DNA of 64,000 nt from an uncultured Stenotrophomonas sp. (GCF_913778665.1 NZ_CAJYVQ010000011.1:456676-520675), one strand, 5' to 3'. Positions 52,773-62,355 are shown, numbered from the stretch's first letter. Notes: a model not told the origin generated them from the letters alone. A program made the numbers and translations.

Positions 52773-52897
52773 AAACACATTCCGTGCAACAGACCGGTCC
52801 GCCATGCGCAACGATCCGCAGTCCCTCGCGTCGAGCTTGCTCGACTGCCCACGCCGTCAGCAGTGAAGCAGAATGCCGCCTGGCGTGGCGCGCAGCG

Positions 52898-53800
52898 CTA
52901 CGTCCACGCCGGGTCGGCGGTGAAATCAATGGTCAGCCAGAACGTGCTGCTACGTGCATCCAGGTGAGCAGCGATCTCGTCGCGCATCGCATCGACCTCG
53001 CCCACCGAACCCAACGGCGTCGTCGGATCGGCCAGTACGTGGATCTCGATGAAGCGCATCCGCCCCATCTTCGCCACGTGGCTGGTAAAACCGGCATAGC
53101 CGCGCTCTGCCACGAACGCCTGCATGACCTGCTGCACGCGCCGGTCCAGATCATCCGGGGCCACCTGCAGTACCTCGCGCATCGCCTTCCACGCGCTGCG
53201 CGCAGGCACCGGCAGCACCGCCAGGCTGATCAGCGCCAGCACGATCGAATCCAGGTACGGCACCCAGTGGTGCCAGTCGCCGCCGTGCAACGCCAGTGCC
53301 AGCACGAAGGCCAGCACCACCGCCAGGCTCATCAGCCCCCCCAGCAGCCAACCTCGCACGTCCAGCCACAACAACGCCGAGCGCAGGCGCCGCGCACGCT
53401 GCGCGACGAATGCCGCCATCGCCAGGTTGCTGGCGCTCAGCAATGCCGCCCACCACAGCGCAGGCCCGAATTTCACTTCGTGCCCGCCCGTGGTCAAGCC
53501 GATCACTGCGTTGGCCAGCGCATACACGCAGGCCAGCGACAGGATCACCCCGCCGAGTGCCTCGACCATCGGCTCCAGGTGCCAGTAGCCGTACTGGAAG
53601 CGCGGGCTCTGTTCCCGCGCAACCAGCCGCAGCACCGACAACGACACCAGGGTCAAGGCAACGTCGACCAGGCTGTACACGCCGTCGAACAGGATGGCCT
53701 GCGATCCCACCAGCAGGCCACCACTGAAGCCAACCGCGCTGACTGCGATGGTTACCCCGATGGAGAACTTCAGGATGCGTTGCTCGCGCGCGGTATCCAT
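52898..53800 (-). CDS. Cation diffusion facilitator transporter
   Basis: A 300-residue CDF-family exporter for divalent metals such as Zn, Fe or Cd. There are about six membrane helices; the metal-site region shows GSQAILFDGVYSLVDVALTL, in which the usual HxxxD pattern near helix 2 is partly replaced, and the C-terminal cytoplasmic domain includes HVAKMGRMRFIEIHVLADP. Leftward, 28 nt after the decarboxylase stop, so it may be cotranscribed with the decarboxylase operon. The metal cannot be predicted. Confidence 0.88.
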   Translation of the reverse strand: MDTAREQRILKFSIGVTIAVSAVGFSGGLLVGSQAILFDGVYSLVDVALTLVSLSVLRLVAREQSPRFQYGYWHLEPMVEALGGVILSLACVYALANAVIGLTTGGHEVKFGPALWWAALLSASNLAMAAFVAQRARRLRSALLWLDVRGWLLGGLMSLAVVLAFVLALALHGGDWHHWVPYLDSIVLALISLAVLPVPARSAWKAMREVLQVAPDDLDRRVQQVMQAFVAERGYAGFTSHVAKMGRMRFIEIHVLADPTTPLGSVGEVDAMRDEIAAHLDARSSTFWLTIDFTADPAWT

Positions 53801-53828
53801 CGTCCGCCGAAGGGCCGACCGTTGCCGA

Positions 53829-56117
53829 TCAGGCCTTCAGCACCTCCACCTTGTACGAAACCGCATCACCCTCCTGCTCGATGATCAGCCCGTGCACGTC
53901 CGACTCGAAGCCCGGGAAGCGGGCGTTCTGCTCGCGTGCGATGCGCAGCGACTGGATGATCGGCTCGTCGCTGTCGCCGAAACGCTCACCCGGCATGATG
54001 GTGGGAATGCCCGGCGGGTACGGCACCAGCATGGTCGCGGCGACGCGGCCACTGAGCTGCTCGATGTCGACCCGCTCGATCTCGCCCTTGACCAGATGGT
54101 TGTAGGCATCGGCCGGGGTCATCACCGGGGTCGGCAGATCCACGTACATCTCGCGCATCACCTTGGCCACCGCAAATTCCTGGTTGAACGCATGCAGTGC
54201 ATCGCACAGGTCACGCAGGCCCCAGCCGGCGTAGGCATTGGGATAGTCGGCCGCCAGCGACGGCAGTGCCTGGCTGAGCGGCGCGTTGCGGTCGTACAGC
54301 TCCTTGAATGCCATCAGTTCGGTGACCAGCGTGCTCCACTTGCCCTTGGTGATGCCCATCGAGAACAGGAACAGCACCGAGTACAGGTTGGTCTTCTCCA
54401 CGGTGATGCCGCGGCCCCACAGGAACTTGCTGAGCACCGCCGCCGGAATGCCCAGCCTGCCCATGCTGCCGTCCATCGCCAGGCCCGGGGTCAGCAGGGT
54501 CACCTTGATCGGGTCGATCAGCACGTAGTCGTCGACCAGATTCTCGAAGCCGTGCCAATGCGCGTCCGGCTGCAGGTACCACTCCTCGCGCTTGGCCACC
54601 AGCGGTGCCGGCGTGTCACCCTTGTCCAGGCTGCGCTCGACCTTGGTGGGCTGCCACACGCTGAACCACCAGTCGTCGCGGCCGAGATCGTCACGCACGT
54701 GCAGCATCGCGCGACGGAACGCGATGGCTTCGTCATGCATCTCCTGCACCAGCGAACGGCCGGCCTCGCCCTCCATCATCTTCGACGCCACATCACAGGC
54801 CGCGATCACCCCGTAATGCGGGCTCGTCGAGGTGTGCATCATGAACGACTCGTTGAAGCGCTCGGCATCCAGGTCGCGCTGCGCCGAATTGCGCACGTGG
54901 ATCATCGATGCCTGCGAGAACGCGGCCAGCAGCTTGTGGGTGGAATGCGTGGTGAAGATGATCGCATCCTGCTCTCGCGGCTTGCCCTTGGCCATGCCGT
55001 AGTGGTTCTCGTAGAACGGATGGAAGGCGGCATAGGCGTACCAGGCTTCATCGAAGTGCAGGAAGTCGACCGCGCTGCCGATCTCGTCGGCGATCTTCTC
55101 GGCGTTGTAGCACAGGCCATCGTAGGTGGAATTGGTCACCACTGCGATGCGCGGCTTGGAACCGGCCTGGTAGGCCTTGCTGGCCAGCGGGTTGGCGGCG
55201 ATGCGCTGCTGCAGCGATTCCGGCGTGAACTGGTCCAGGCTGATCGGGCCGATGATGCCGTGTGCGTTGCGGCTGGGGGTGAAGTACACCGGCACCGCGC
55301 CGGTCATGATCAGCGCGTGCAGCAGCGACTTGTGGCAGTTGCGGTCGACGAACACCACGTCGCCGCGGGCCACCGTGCCGTGCCAGACGATCTTGTTGGC
55401 AGTGGAGGTGCCGTTGGTGACGAAGAAGGTATGGTCGGCACCGAAGTTGCGCGCCGCTTCTTCCTCGGCATCCTTGATCGGGCCGGTATGGTCGAGCAGC
55501 GAGCCCAGCTCCGGCACCGAGATCGACAGGTCGCTGCGCAGGGTGTTCTCGCCGTAGAACTGGTGGAATGCACGCCCCACCGGCGACTTGGTGAACGCCA
55601 CGCCACCGGCATGGCCCGGCGTGTGCCAGGAATAGTTCGACTCGGCCGCATGATGGATCAGCGCCTTGAAGAACGGCGGCAGCAGGTTCTTCATGTAGTC
55701 TTCGGCTGCGCGCATCACCTGCCGCGAGATGAAGCTCTTGGTGTCTTCGAACAGGAAGATGAAGCCGTGGATGTACTTGAGCAGCTTGCTCGGCACCTTC
55801 TCGATGGTGCGGCGCTCGCCGTACAGGAACACCGGCAGGTTGGCGCGGCGCGCGCTCTGCTCGCGCAGGAAGGCGGTCAGGCGCTGGAACTCGCCATCCA
55901 CCTCTTCGCTGCCGTCGATGGAAATCAGCACTGCCGAGGCGGCGACGTAGGTGCGGGCACCGGCGCGGGCATCATCCAGGTTCAGGCCACACAGCACGCG
56001 CTGGTCGTTGCTGCGCAGCTCTTCCACCAGGGCGCGGATCAGGATGCCGCCGATGCGCGGCGATTCGTAGTCGTTGTCGATGACAATGACCGGATAGTCC
56101 AGGGACTTGAAGTACAC
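53829..56117 (-). CDS. Arginine/lysine/ornithine decarboxylase
   Basis: A 762-residue PLP enzyme of the large inducible decarboxylase family (AdiA/CadA/SpeF), which consumes a proton while releasing CO2. The wing domain is at the N-terminus (DYPVIVIDNDYESPRIGG), and the PLP lysine lies in FTTHSTHKLLAAFSQAS. VDRNCHKSLLHALIMTGAVP and LHFDEAWYAYAAFHPFY are family blocks; length is nearest AdiA. GTG at 56117 is chosen because AAGGAGA lies 6 nt upstream. With the AdiC-like antiporter it forms an acid-resistance pair, but lysine is a real alternative substrate because S. maltophilia is lysine decarboxylase positive. Confidence 0.92.
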   Translation of the reverse strand: MYFKSLDYPVIVIDNDYESPRIGGILIRALVEELRSNDQRVLCGLNLDDARAGARTYVAASAVLISIDGSEEVDGEFQRLTAFLREQSARRANLPVFLYGERRTIEKVPSKLLKYIHGFIFLFEDTKSFISRQVMRAAEDYMKNLLPPFFKALIHHAAESNYSWHTPGHAGGVAFTKSPVGRAFHQFYGENTLRSDLSISVPELGSLLDHTGPIKDAEEEAARNFGADHTFFVTNGTSTANKIVWHGTVARGDVVFVDRNCHKSLLHALIMTGAVPVYFTPSRNAHGIIGPISLDQFTPESLQQRIAANPLASKAYQAGSKPRIAVVTNSTYDGLCYNAEKIADEIGSAVDFLHFDEAWYAYAAFHPFYENHYGMAKGKPREQDAIIFTTHSTHKLLAAFSQASMIHVRNSAQRDLDAERFNESFMMHTSTSPHYGVIAACDVASKMMEGEAGRSLVQEMHDEAIAFRRAMLHVRDDLGRDDWWFSVWQPTKVERSLDKGDTPAPLVAKREEWYLQPDAHWHGFENLVDDYVLIDPIKVTLLTPGLAMDGSMGRLGIPAAVLSKFLWGRGITVEKTNLYSVLFLFSMGITKGKWSTLVTELMAFKELYDRNAPLSQALPSLAADYPNAYAGWGLRDLCDALHAFNQEFAVAKVMREMYVDLPTPVMTPADAYNHLVKGEIERVDIEQLSGRVAATMLVPYPPGIPTIMPGERFGDSDEPIIQSLRIAREQNARFPGFESDVHGLIIEQEGDAVSYKVEVLKA

Positions 56118-56137
56118 GTCGATTCTCCTTGTCGAAC

Positions 56138-57490
56138 TCAGGAACGCTGGGCGCCGGCGCTGATCGCCGAAGCCTCGCGGGCGCGCTGCCGCTGCTGGCG
56201 GCGCTCCTCGCTGAAGAAGGGATAGAACACGGTGATGAACAGCACGAACAGGAACGCGTACTGCACGATGGTTCCCGACGAACCGTAGATCGCCCACAGG
56301 CAGTACACGACGGTCAGGCTGGTCAGCGTCCAGAACGCGCCGGTATGGAGGATGGTGTGCGAGCGTTCGACCACGAAGTAGCAGGCCACGCACGAGTAGA
56401 TGTAGGGCAGCAGGGTCAACACCACCGCCGCCGACGTGATAACGTCGAACTGGGCAGATGCGGTTTCCGAGGTAGAGGTGACCAGCACCGCCAGAGTCAT
56501 CAGCACGGCCACGATCAGCACGCCCTTGACCGGCACGTCATCCTTGTTGGTCTTGCTGAAGATGCTCGGGAACAGGCCATCATCGGACGCCGCCTTGGCG
56601 CTCTGTGCGGTCAGCAGGATCCAGCCACCCAGCGAACCGGCGGCACCGATGAAGGCGCACAGGCTGACCAGCGCACCGCCCCAACCGCCCACCGCCTTGG
56701 CCGCAGCCAGCGCGAACGGCGCATCGGAGGTCTGCAGCTCGCTGTTGGGTACCATGCCCATGATCACCGAGGAACTGGCGATATAGGCGATCGCGGCCAG
56801 GAACACGCCGGCAAGGGTGGCGCGGGCCACGTTCTTTTCCGGGTTCTCGACCACACCGGCGGTGACCGAGGCCGACTCGACACCGATGAAGGCCCACAGG
56901 GTCAGTGCCGCGGCGCTGGAGATCGCACCGAAGTTCGACTCGCCGGACACGTTGTAGGCGCCCTTGAAGATGTCGGCATCGAAGAAGAACCAGCCGAAGA
57001 TGGCGATGCCCAGGATCGGCACCAGCGCGAAGCTGGTGGTAACCGTCTGCACGCGGCTGACGAAGGCCGGGCCGATCACATTGGCGAAGCTCAGCGCCCA
57101 CACCAGGATCAGCACCGCGATGCAGCGTACCAGCGGCTCGGACAGGATCGGGAAGAAGTAGCTGAAGTAGCCGACCGCGGCGATCGGAATGGCGACGTTG
57201 CCGATCCAGTTGGCGAACCAGTAGATCGTGTTGGTCTGGAAGCCCATGTACGGCCCGAACCAGTCACGCGCGTAGGCGTACGGACCGCCTGCCTTGGGTG
57301 CCAGCTTGCCCAGCTTGGCGAACACGAACGCCAGCAGCAACGCACCGGCGGTGGTGATCAGCCAGCCCCAGATGGAGGCGGTGCCGATCTTGGCCAGGCT
57401 GGACGGCAACAGGAACACCCCGGAGCCCATCATGTTGCCGGCGACGAGGAAGGTGGCTCCGACCACCCCGATTTTCTTTGCTTCTGCCAT
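56138..57490 (-). CDS. adiC: Arginine:agmatine-type antiporter (AdiC-like)
   Basis: A 450-residue APC-family exchanger with 12 helices. The closest family pattern is AdiC: VAGNMMGSGVFLLPSSLAKI in helix 1, LWAFIGVESASVTAGVVENP in helix 6 (with Trp and Glu at the AdiC W202/E208 positions), and GSLGGWILLTAQSAKAASDD in helix 8 (W293 position). It would exchange an external basic amino acid for the amine made by the decarboxylase. ATG 57490 has AGGAG 6 nt upstream. Cadaverine/lysine exchange is possible. Confidence 0.9.
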   Translation of the reverse strand: MAEAKKIGVVGATFLVAGNMMGSGVFLLPSSLAKIGTASIWGWLITTAGALLLAFVFAKLGKLAPKAGGPYAYARDWFGPYMGFQTNTIYWFANWIGNVAIPIAAVGYFSYFFPILSEPLVRCIAVLILVWALSFANVIGPAFVSRVQTVTTSFALVPILGIAIFGWFFFDADIFKGAYNVSGESNFGAISSAAALTLWAFIGVESASVTAGVVENPEKNVARATLAGVFLAAIAYIASSSVIMGMVPNSELQTSDAPFALAAAKAVGGWGGALVSLCAFIGAAGSLGGWILLTAQSAKAASDDGLFPSIFSKTNKDDVPVKGVLIVAVLMTLAVLVTSTSETASAQFDVITSAAVVLTLLPYIYSCVACYFVVERSHTILHTGAFWTLTSLTVVYCLWAIYGSSGTIVQYAFLFVLFITVFYPFFSEERRQQRQRAREASAISAGAQRS

Positions 57491-57566
57491 GACAATCTCC
57501 TGTACTGGCATGAGCCCGGTGCGGCCGGGCGTGGGGACGGTTGCGCTGGCGAAGGGCCGCTGGCGC

Positions 57567-59015
57567 TTACTTGATGAAGTTGTATTGCAGGCTGCCCTGC
57601 ACCCGGACGGTGTCGCCGCGCGCGCCGCTCTGCTGTTCCAGGCGGCCGTACAGCAGCTCCATGCCCATCGTCCACGACGGCGCCGGGCTCCAGATCAGGT
57701 TGAACACGCCGTAGCGGCTCTGCCGGAACGCGTCGGCCGCCAGTGCGGCGTTCCGCTCCAGGGTCAGCTGGCCGAAGATCAGGTTCGAACGCCACAGCTC
57801 CGACCAGTAGTGGGTGTAACCCACGAATCCACCGTGCAGGTCCAGCGCATCCAGGCGCCCATCAGCACCGACCACGGCGTCCAGCCCGGAGCCGGTCAGG
57901 TCGGCGGTGTAACGGCTGAGGCCGCGCCCACCCAACGCACCGAACAGCAGCAGATCGCGCTTGCCAACCGAGGCCGAGCCGCTCAGCTGCAGGCCACCGG
58001 CCATGCGCCGGTCGCGCTCGCCATCCCCGTCGTAGGCCAGGCTGCGCGCCACCGCGCCCAGCTGCAGGTGGCCCCAGTCGCGCTCCATGCGCGCCGTCAC
58101 CGTCACATCGGGCAGCCGGTTCACCGCGGCCCGCTCATCACTGGCGCCAGCCAGTTCGGTCTTCGGGTCTTCGGCGGCGACGGTCAGGGTGTTGCCCTTG
58201 CCCATCGCGAAGCTGTGATGGATGCCGGCCACCAGCAGATAGCCGGCGCCACCAGGCCCGGCGAAGTCCAGCGTGTCGGGCAGGCTGTCCGGGTCCATGA
58301 AGCTGGAGTAGCCATAACCGGCATAGGTATTGCCGAGCTGGCCATAGGCATGGCGCAGGCGGAACTCGTAGCCATCACTGCTGCCGAAGAAGTCGTTTTC
58401 CAGATAGAAGCGCAGATTGCCATGCGTAGTCGGGCGCCGCGCCTCGAAGCTGAAGCGGGTCTGCTTGGCGTGGATGTTGAAGTTGGACACGTCACGATGG
58501 CTGCCGCCGACCGGCATCGACGACGGGATGAACTGGTCCTCGTCACCGGCCGCGCGCGAGTCGGCGACGGCATCGAGCTTGGCGTAGCCGCCGATACGGA
58601 TGACCGTATCAGTCCCCGGAATGGCGAAGAAACCCTTCAGGTCGGGGTCGGTCGGGCCAGCCGCGCTGTCTGGACGCGATGCGGCGGTAGAGGGATCGGC
58701 CACGGAGTCGCGTTGCGGCAGCACCGGCTGCGCCACGCCAGGCACCTGGGTGCGATGGATCACACCCGTCGTGGCCGCTGTGGCAACGGGAGGTGGCGAT
58801 GCAGCGGGTGCCGGCGTCTGCGCCAACCCTGGAGCAGGCGTGGCGTCTCGCTGTTCAAGCCGATCCAGGCGTTGCTGCATGCCTTCCAGCGCTTGGCGCA
58901 TGGCGGCAATCTCACGCCGCAATGCCTGCGCATCTTCCGCATCGCCCTGTTGCGCATACGCTGGCGAGATCGCCAGTGCACCCAGACACGCTAGACTCAG
59001 TACCGCAAAACGCAT
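57567..59015 (-). CDS. DcaP-like outer membrane porin
   Basis: A 482-residue beta-barrel porin of the DcaP type. The signal peptide ends AYAQQ; a coiled-coil N-terminal helix follows (about 28-58, IAAMRQALEGMQQRLDRLEQ), then a Pro/Ala-rich spacer and a barrel starting at about residue 135 (DTVIRIGGYAKLDAVAD). It ends in LQYNFIK. DcaP relatives form trimeric channels for small organic acids. GGAGG lies 5 nt before the ATG. It is 76 bp upstream of adiC in the same direction, so the porin may admit substrate for the antiporter and decarboxylase. Confidence 0.85.
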   Translation of the reverse strand: MRFAVLSLACLGALAISPAYAQQGDAEDAQALRREIAAMRQALEGMQQRLDRLEQRDATPAPGLAQTPAPAASPPPVATAATTGVIHRTQVPGVAQPVLPQRDSVADPSTAASRPDSAAGPTDPDLKGFFAIPGTDTVIRIGGYAKLDAVADSRAAGDEDQFIPSSMPVGGSHRDVSNFNIHAKQTRFSFEARRPTTHGNLRFYLENDFFGSSDGYEFRLRHAYGQLGNTYAGYGYSSFMDPDSLPDTLDFAGPGGAGYLLVAGIHHSFAMGKGNTLTVAAEDPKTELAGASDERAAVNRLPDVTVTARMERDWGHLQLGAVARSLAYDGDGERDRRMAGGLQLSGSASVGKRDLLLFGALGGRGLSRYTADLTGSGLDAVVGADGRLDALDLHGGFVGYTHYWSELWRSNLIFGQLTLERNAALAADAFRQSRYGVFNLIWSPAPSWTMGMELLYGRLEQQSGARGDTVRVQGSLQYNFIK

Positions 59016-59530
59016 TGCATCCTCCCCGGACGAACACTCGCATCACGTTCCCGGAGCGCACGCATGCGCCGCCCTGGCTTCGCGTTGCCGTTGCTGGAAA
59101 TGCAGGTACTGCGTCGACGACGCCGGTCAGCCTGCGCGCGGCAGGCAACAGAACGATGACACTGTCCTGCCAGCACCCATGTCGCTTCCATCAAGGCTGC
59201 GCTGCCAGAGAGGTGGCGACCGGAGCGGTCTGGGTAACAAGCAGGGAGTGAGAGTGTCGTGAATGGCTGTGCCGTACTGCCCGCATGGGGGTAGCCTCGG
59301 CGGGGCATCCATGGCGCGTTGACGCTGTATTCCATGCGTCAAAGGCTAGTCCGCCTGCAGTTTTCGGCCTTGATTGGAATCAAGGCGCAATGCTTGATCC
59401 CAGTCACGATTCAGACGTGACGACGAACATGTCATGCGCAGGCGATTGTGCCGGCCTGAACTTCAGAACGCAGCAGGCCCGCACGTCACCGCGCGGGCCT
59501 GTGGCTCAATTCAAGTGATGCGGGTTCCGA
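59016..59530. other. 515-bp intergenic region with FNR-type box
   Basis: Between the porin gene and dsbG there is no gene-like frame. The region holds a perfect FNR-type box (59370-59383), a stem-loop AGGCCCGC...GCGGGCCT at 59475-59500 without a T-run (perhaps the dsbG end in antisense orientation), and otherwise unremarkable GC-rich sequence. If the promoter lies near the box, the porin mRNA would have a leader of roughly 300 nt. Confidence 0.6.
59370..59383. promoter_or_regulatory. Perfect FNR-type box TTGAT-N4-ATCAA
   Basis: TTGATTGGAATCAA is an exact match to the FNR/Anr consensus, extended by matching C/G outside the arms (59369/59384). It is the only such site noticed in the window. 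It lies 355 bp upstream of the porin start; the leftward porin-adiC-decarboxylase unit is the only plausible target. Confidence 0.7.
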
Positions 59531-60373
59531 TCAGCGCGGGCCCAGCACCGTCTGCAGGTCATCCCCTTGCGGTAGACCAGCGCGGCGCTGCACCTGACCC
59601 TGAGCGTCCTGGAACAGGATGCCCGGCGTGCCCTGGAACCCCATCTCGACCATCAGTACCTGGTTGGCGTCGAGCTTGCCCGCGACTTCGCGGCTGATGC
59701 TCGGCAGGGCCTTGATGCCGCCACGGTCAAACTGGTGCTCGTTCTGCAGCAGGGCCGCGCTCGGATCACGCGCGGCAAGGATCGCCGCCGCCTTGGCCGG
59801 GCTGTCCTCACGGATGACGCCCACCATGATGTGACGCAACTGCACCTTGCCGGCATCGACCCACGGGCGTGCGGCTTCCCAGAACTTGTGGCAGTACGGA
59901 CAGTTGGCATCGCTGAAGGTATAGACCACCCGCGGCGCATCGGCCTTGCCATCGCGCACCCAGGCGCTGGCCTCCAGCTTGGTCCACATCTTGGCCGACA
60001 TCGGCGCTGCCACCAGTTTCTCCACCGCCTCGGCCGCCACGTCGTTGCCCTCGGCATCGAACAGGCTGCCGACCAGCACGTTCTTGCCATCAGCAGTGAC
60101 ATAGGCTGCGGCCGGCTGCTGGCCGCCCACCACACCGGCGAAGCCACGCAGGCCGCCCGGCGCATCGAATTCGGCGACCACTTCGAAGCCGTGCTTCTCG
60201 ATGCCCTTCAACACCGCGGGGCGATCACCCTTGGTAGCAGTAGCCGGCGAGCTTGCCGTCGGTGCGGCGGCAGTCTTGCCCGGCGGCGTCTGCGCCTGGC
60301 TGCAGGCGGCCAATGCCAGCATGATCGGCAGCAGGAGCACCGCCGGAGCGATGCGCAGGGAAGTCGACAACAT
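59531..60373 (-). CDS. dsbG: Thiol:disulfide interchange protein DsbG
   Basis: A 280-residue DsbC/DsbG-type isomerase or sulfenic-acid reductase in the periplasm. The redox motif is CPYC (Cys158-Cys161) in FSDANCPYCHKFWEAA, and the cis-Pro region is GFQGTPGILFQDAQG. The N-terminal dimerisation part includes GGQQPAAAYVTADGKNVL. The signal has LAAC at Cys24, so the protein may be a lipoprotein rather than freely soluble as in E. coli. It is 30 nt downstream of a TlpA-like gene, which may supply its electrons. Confidence 0.92.
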   Translation of the reverse strand: MLSTSLRIAPAVLLLPIMLALAACSQAQTPPGKTAAAPTASSPATATKGDRPAVLKGIEKHGFEVVAEFDAPGGLRGFAGVVGGQQPAAAYVTADGKNVLVGSLFDAEGNDVAAEAVEKLVAAPMSAKMWTKLEASAWVRDGKADAPRVVYTFSDANCPYCHKFWEAARPWVDAGKVQLRHIMVGVIREDSPAKAAAILAARDPSAALLQNEHQFDRGGIKALPSISREVAGKLDANQVLMVEMGFQGTPGILFQDAQGQVQRRAGLPQGDDLQTVLGPR

Positions 60374-60403
60374 GGGAACTCCGTAGTGAGATGCCCGCGC
60401 AGG

Positions 60404-61207
60404 CTACCGCAGCCGGCGCAGTTTGTGTTCAAGACCGGCTGCGGTCAGTTCGCCCAGGTGCAGTTCACGCAGACGGCCACCGGCGTCGAAGAAGAGCGTC
60501 GACGGATAGGCCTGCACACCCAGCACGGTGGCGGCCGCCGCCTGATCGTCAAGCAGGACGTTACCGAGCATCAACCCTTCGCTGGCGAGGAAACCCTGGA
60601 CGTCGCCGAGGGTTTCACCCTGGTTGAGAAACACGAACTGCACCTCCGCGTGTGCCTTCTGTGCCGCCGACAGCACGGGCATCTCCCGGCGACAGGGCCC
60701 GCACCAGGTGGCCCAAAGATTCAACACCAGCGGCCTGCCACGAAACTGCTGCAGATCGACCTTGCCGCCGTGCAGGTCCGCCACCTGCAGGGTCGGCAGC
60801 GACAGATGCCGACCCTGCCACGTCGACAGCAGCTGGCCGCCGCCCGCCCAGGCCAGTACACCGACCAGTGCGCCGGTCAGTACCGGCGCCCGCAACGCGC
60901 GCCACGGGCGAAGCCGCCACATGCCCCACGCAAACCCCGCCACCAACACCACGCCCAGGTGATAGCCGCCGTCGGTGATCTGCAGAATGCTCCAGGGCGC
61001 CTGCTGGTACAGGGAGAAGTTCAGGACAACGAAGCTGATACGACCACACAGCAGGCCGATCAACAGCATGTCCAGCACTATGCCGGATCCCGACGGCAGC
61101 GGCATGTCGTCGCTTCTGCGTGGCCACAACCGGACGATACCCATGGCCAGCATCACACAGAAGAGGATCAATACCACCGGCATCGGCACCGGTCCAACGC
61201 TCGACAT
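60404..61207 (-). CDS. TlpA-family thioredoxin with Lgt-like membrane domain
   Basis: A 267-residue membrane thioredoxin. Residues 8-130 hold about four membrane segments with a pattern like prolipoprotein diacylglyceryl transferase (GRISFVVLNFSLYQQAPWSI, then ITDGGYHLG). The catalytic arginines and histidine of true Lgt are not evident. The C-terminal TlpA/ResA domain has LNLWATWCGPCRREMP (Cys169-Cys172) and AYPSTLFFDAGG. It probably reduces periplasmic partners such as DsbG, encoded next in the operon. Confidence 0.87.
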   Translation of the reverse strand: MSSVGPVPMPVVLILFCVMLAMGIVRLWPRRSDDMPLPSGSGIVLDMLLIGLLCGRISFVVLNFSLYQQAPWSILQITDGGYHLGVVLVAGFAWGMWRLRPWRALRAPVLTGALVGVLAWAGGGQLLSTWQGRHLSLPTLQVADLHGGKVDLQQFRGRPLVLNLWATWCGPCRREMPVLSAAQKAHAEVQFVFLNQGETLGDVQGFLASEGLMLGNVLLDDQAAAATVLGVQAYPSTLFFDAGGRLRELHLGELTAAGLEHKLRRLR

Positions 61208-61287
61208 CAGCCCACCCGTTCACTTATCGACTGCCTGCATGGTCGAAGCGGCACACTCAGGTTGCAAGCACATCCGCACAACCGGCA

Positions 61288-62355
61288 TTACGCAGCACTT
61301 CGACCCACTTGCGCAGCCGAAGGTGCCTGCAGCCCGCGCAGGCTGCCCGCAACGGCCGGCATCAACGGACGCTCCCGCCGCTTGCTGTTGACGTGGCGAC
61401 GATAGTTGGCGGGTGTCATGCCGACGATGCGCAGGAACAGACGACGGAACGCGCTCTGGTCGGCATACCCTACCCCCCACGCTACCTCGTCAATCCCCGC
61501 CCCCTGCTGCAGCAAGGTCTGCGCCTTGGCAATGCGCAGGCGCTGGCAGTACTCGATCGGGCGCAGGCCGGTGGCGCGCAGGAAACGGCGCTGCAGCGTG
61601 CGCGGCTCCAACCCGGAGACCTCGCAGATCGCCGCCAGGGTCGCGCCACGTGCGGCCGTCGTATGCAGCCAACGCTGCGCCTTCAACACGTCACGGTCGC
61701 CGTGGGCGAAGTTGGCACTGAAACGTTCCAGATCCTGCTGGATCGCTGCCGGCACCGTGATTCCGAGCTGTTGTGCGACCGTACTCGCCACCCCCTGGCC
61801 GTGCAGCCGGTACAACAGCCGAAGGCCGAGGAAGCGCCACGCCTGAGATCCGCCCACCGTCAGCAGATCGCCGTCATCGACCAGCGCGCGTTCGCTCGGC
61901 GCCCAACTGGCGGCCTGGGCCTGCAATCCGGGGTGGCGGCCGAGATCGGGTCCGCTGACCGTCCGCCCGGCCAGCAGGCCCGCGCGCGCCAGCACGCTGA
62001 CCCCGTCGCTGGCGGCGGCCAGCAGGCTGCCACCGTCGTAGTGGGCACGCAGCCAGTCCAGCAGGACGTCCTCGGCACGCAGGCAGGTTCCTGGGCTGAT
62101 CTGACCGGGAACGGCGATCACCGCCGGAATGGCCGCATCGAGCATCTCCGCGCCGGCGATACGGTGCACGCCGGTCTGGCTTGCAGGCACGATCCAGCGG
62201 GTGACCACCACCCGCTTGAACGGGCGCCGCTGCTGCTGGGCCAGACGATTGGCGACGTGTGCCATTTCAGCCAGCACCGACGCCGCAGACGGGTCGCCTC
62301 CGGGATACTCGACCACTGCGACTTCGACGAATCCTTCGTTCTTCACTCCCTCCAT
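61288..62355 (-). CDS. GlxA-family transcriptional regulator (DJ-1/PfpI + AraC)
   Basis: A 355-residue regulator: an N-terminal DJ-1/PfpI-type domain (about 8-185) and a C-terminal AraC HTH domain (about 220-320) with ATLAAICEVSGLEPRTLQRR, GIDEVAWGVGYADQSAFRRL and MTPANYRRH. The usual nucleophile elbow with Cys is changed to LLAAASDGVSVLARAGL, so the first domain is likely a ligand sensor, not an enzyme. GAGG stands 9 nt before ATG 62355. Target genes unknown; it is divergent from the MerR gene across 185 bp. Confidence 0.88.
   Translation of the reverse strand: MEGVKNEGFVEVAVVEYPGGDPSAASVLAEMAHVANRLAQQQRRPFKRVVVTRWIVPASQTGVHRIAGAEMLDAAIPAVIAVPGQISPGTCLRAEDVLLDWLRAHYDGGSLLAAASDGVSVLARAGLLAGRTVSGPDLGRHPGLQAQAASWAPSERALVDDGDLLTVGGSQAWRFLGLRLLYRLHGQGVASTVAQQLGITVPAAIQQDLERFSANFAHGDRDVLKAQRWLHTTAARGATLAAICEVSGLEPRTLQRRFLRATGLRPIEYCQRLRIAKAQTLLQQGAGIDEVAWGVGYADQSAFRRLFLRIVGMTPANYRRHVNSKRRERPLMPAVAGSLRGLQAPSAAQVGRSAA

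Noticed and set aside
52803..52865. Short plus-strand frame starting MRNDPQSLASS
   Set aside because: Only about 20 codons, no ribosome site, and no coding signature; it was considered as a target of the palindrome at 52751.
59475..59500. Intrinsic terminator of dsbG
   Set aside because: The stem AGGCCCGC/GCGGGCCT has a 10-nt loop and no T-run on the minus strand, so it was not called as a terminator.
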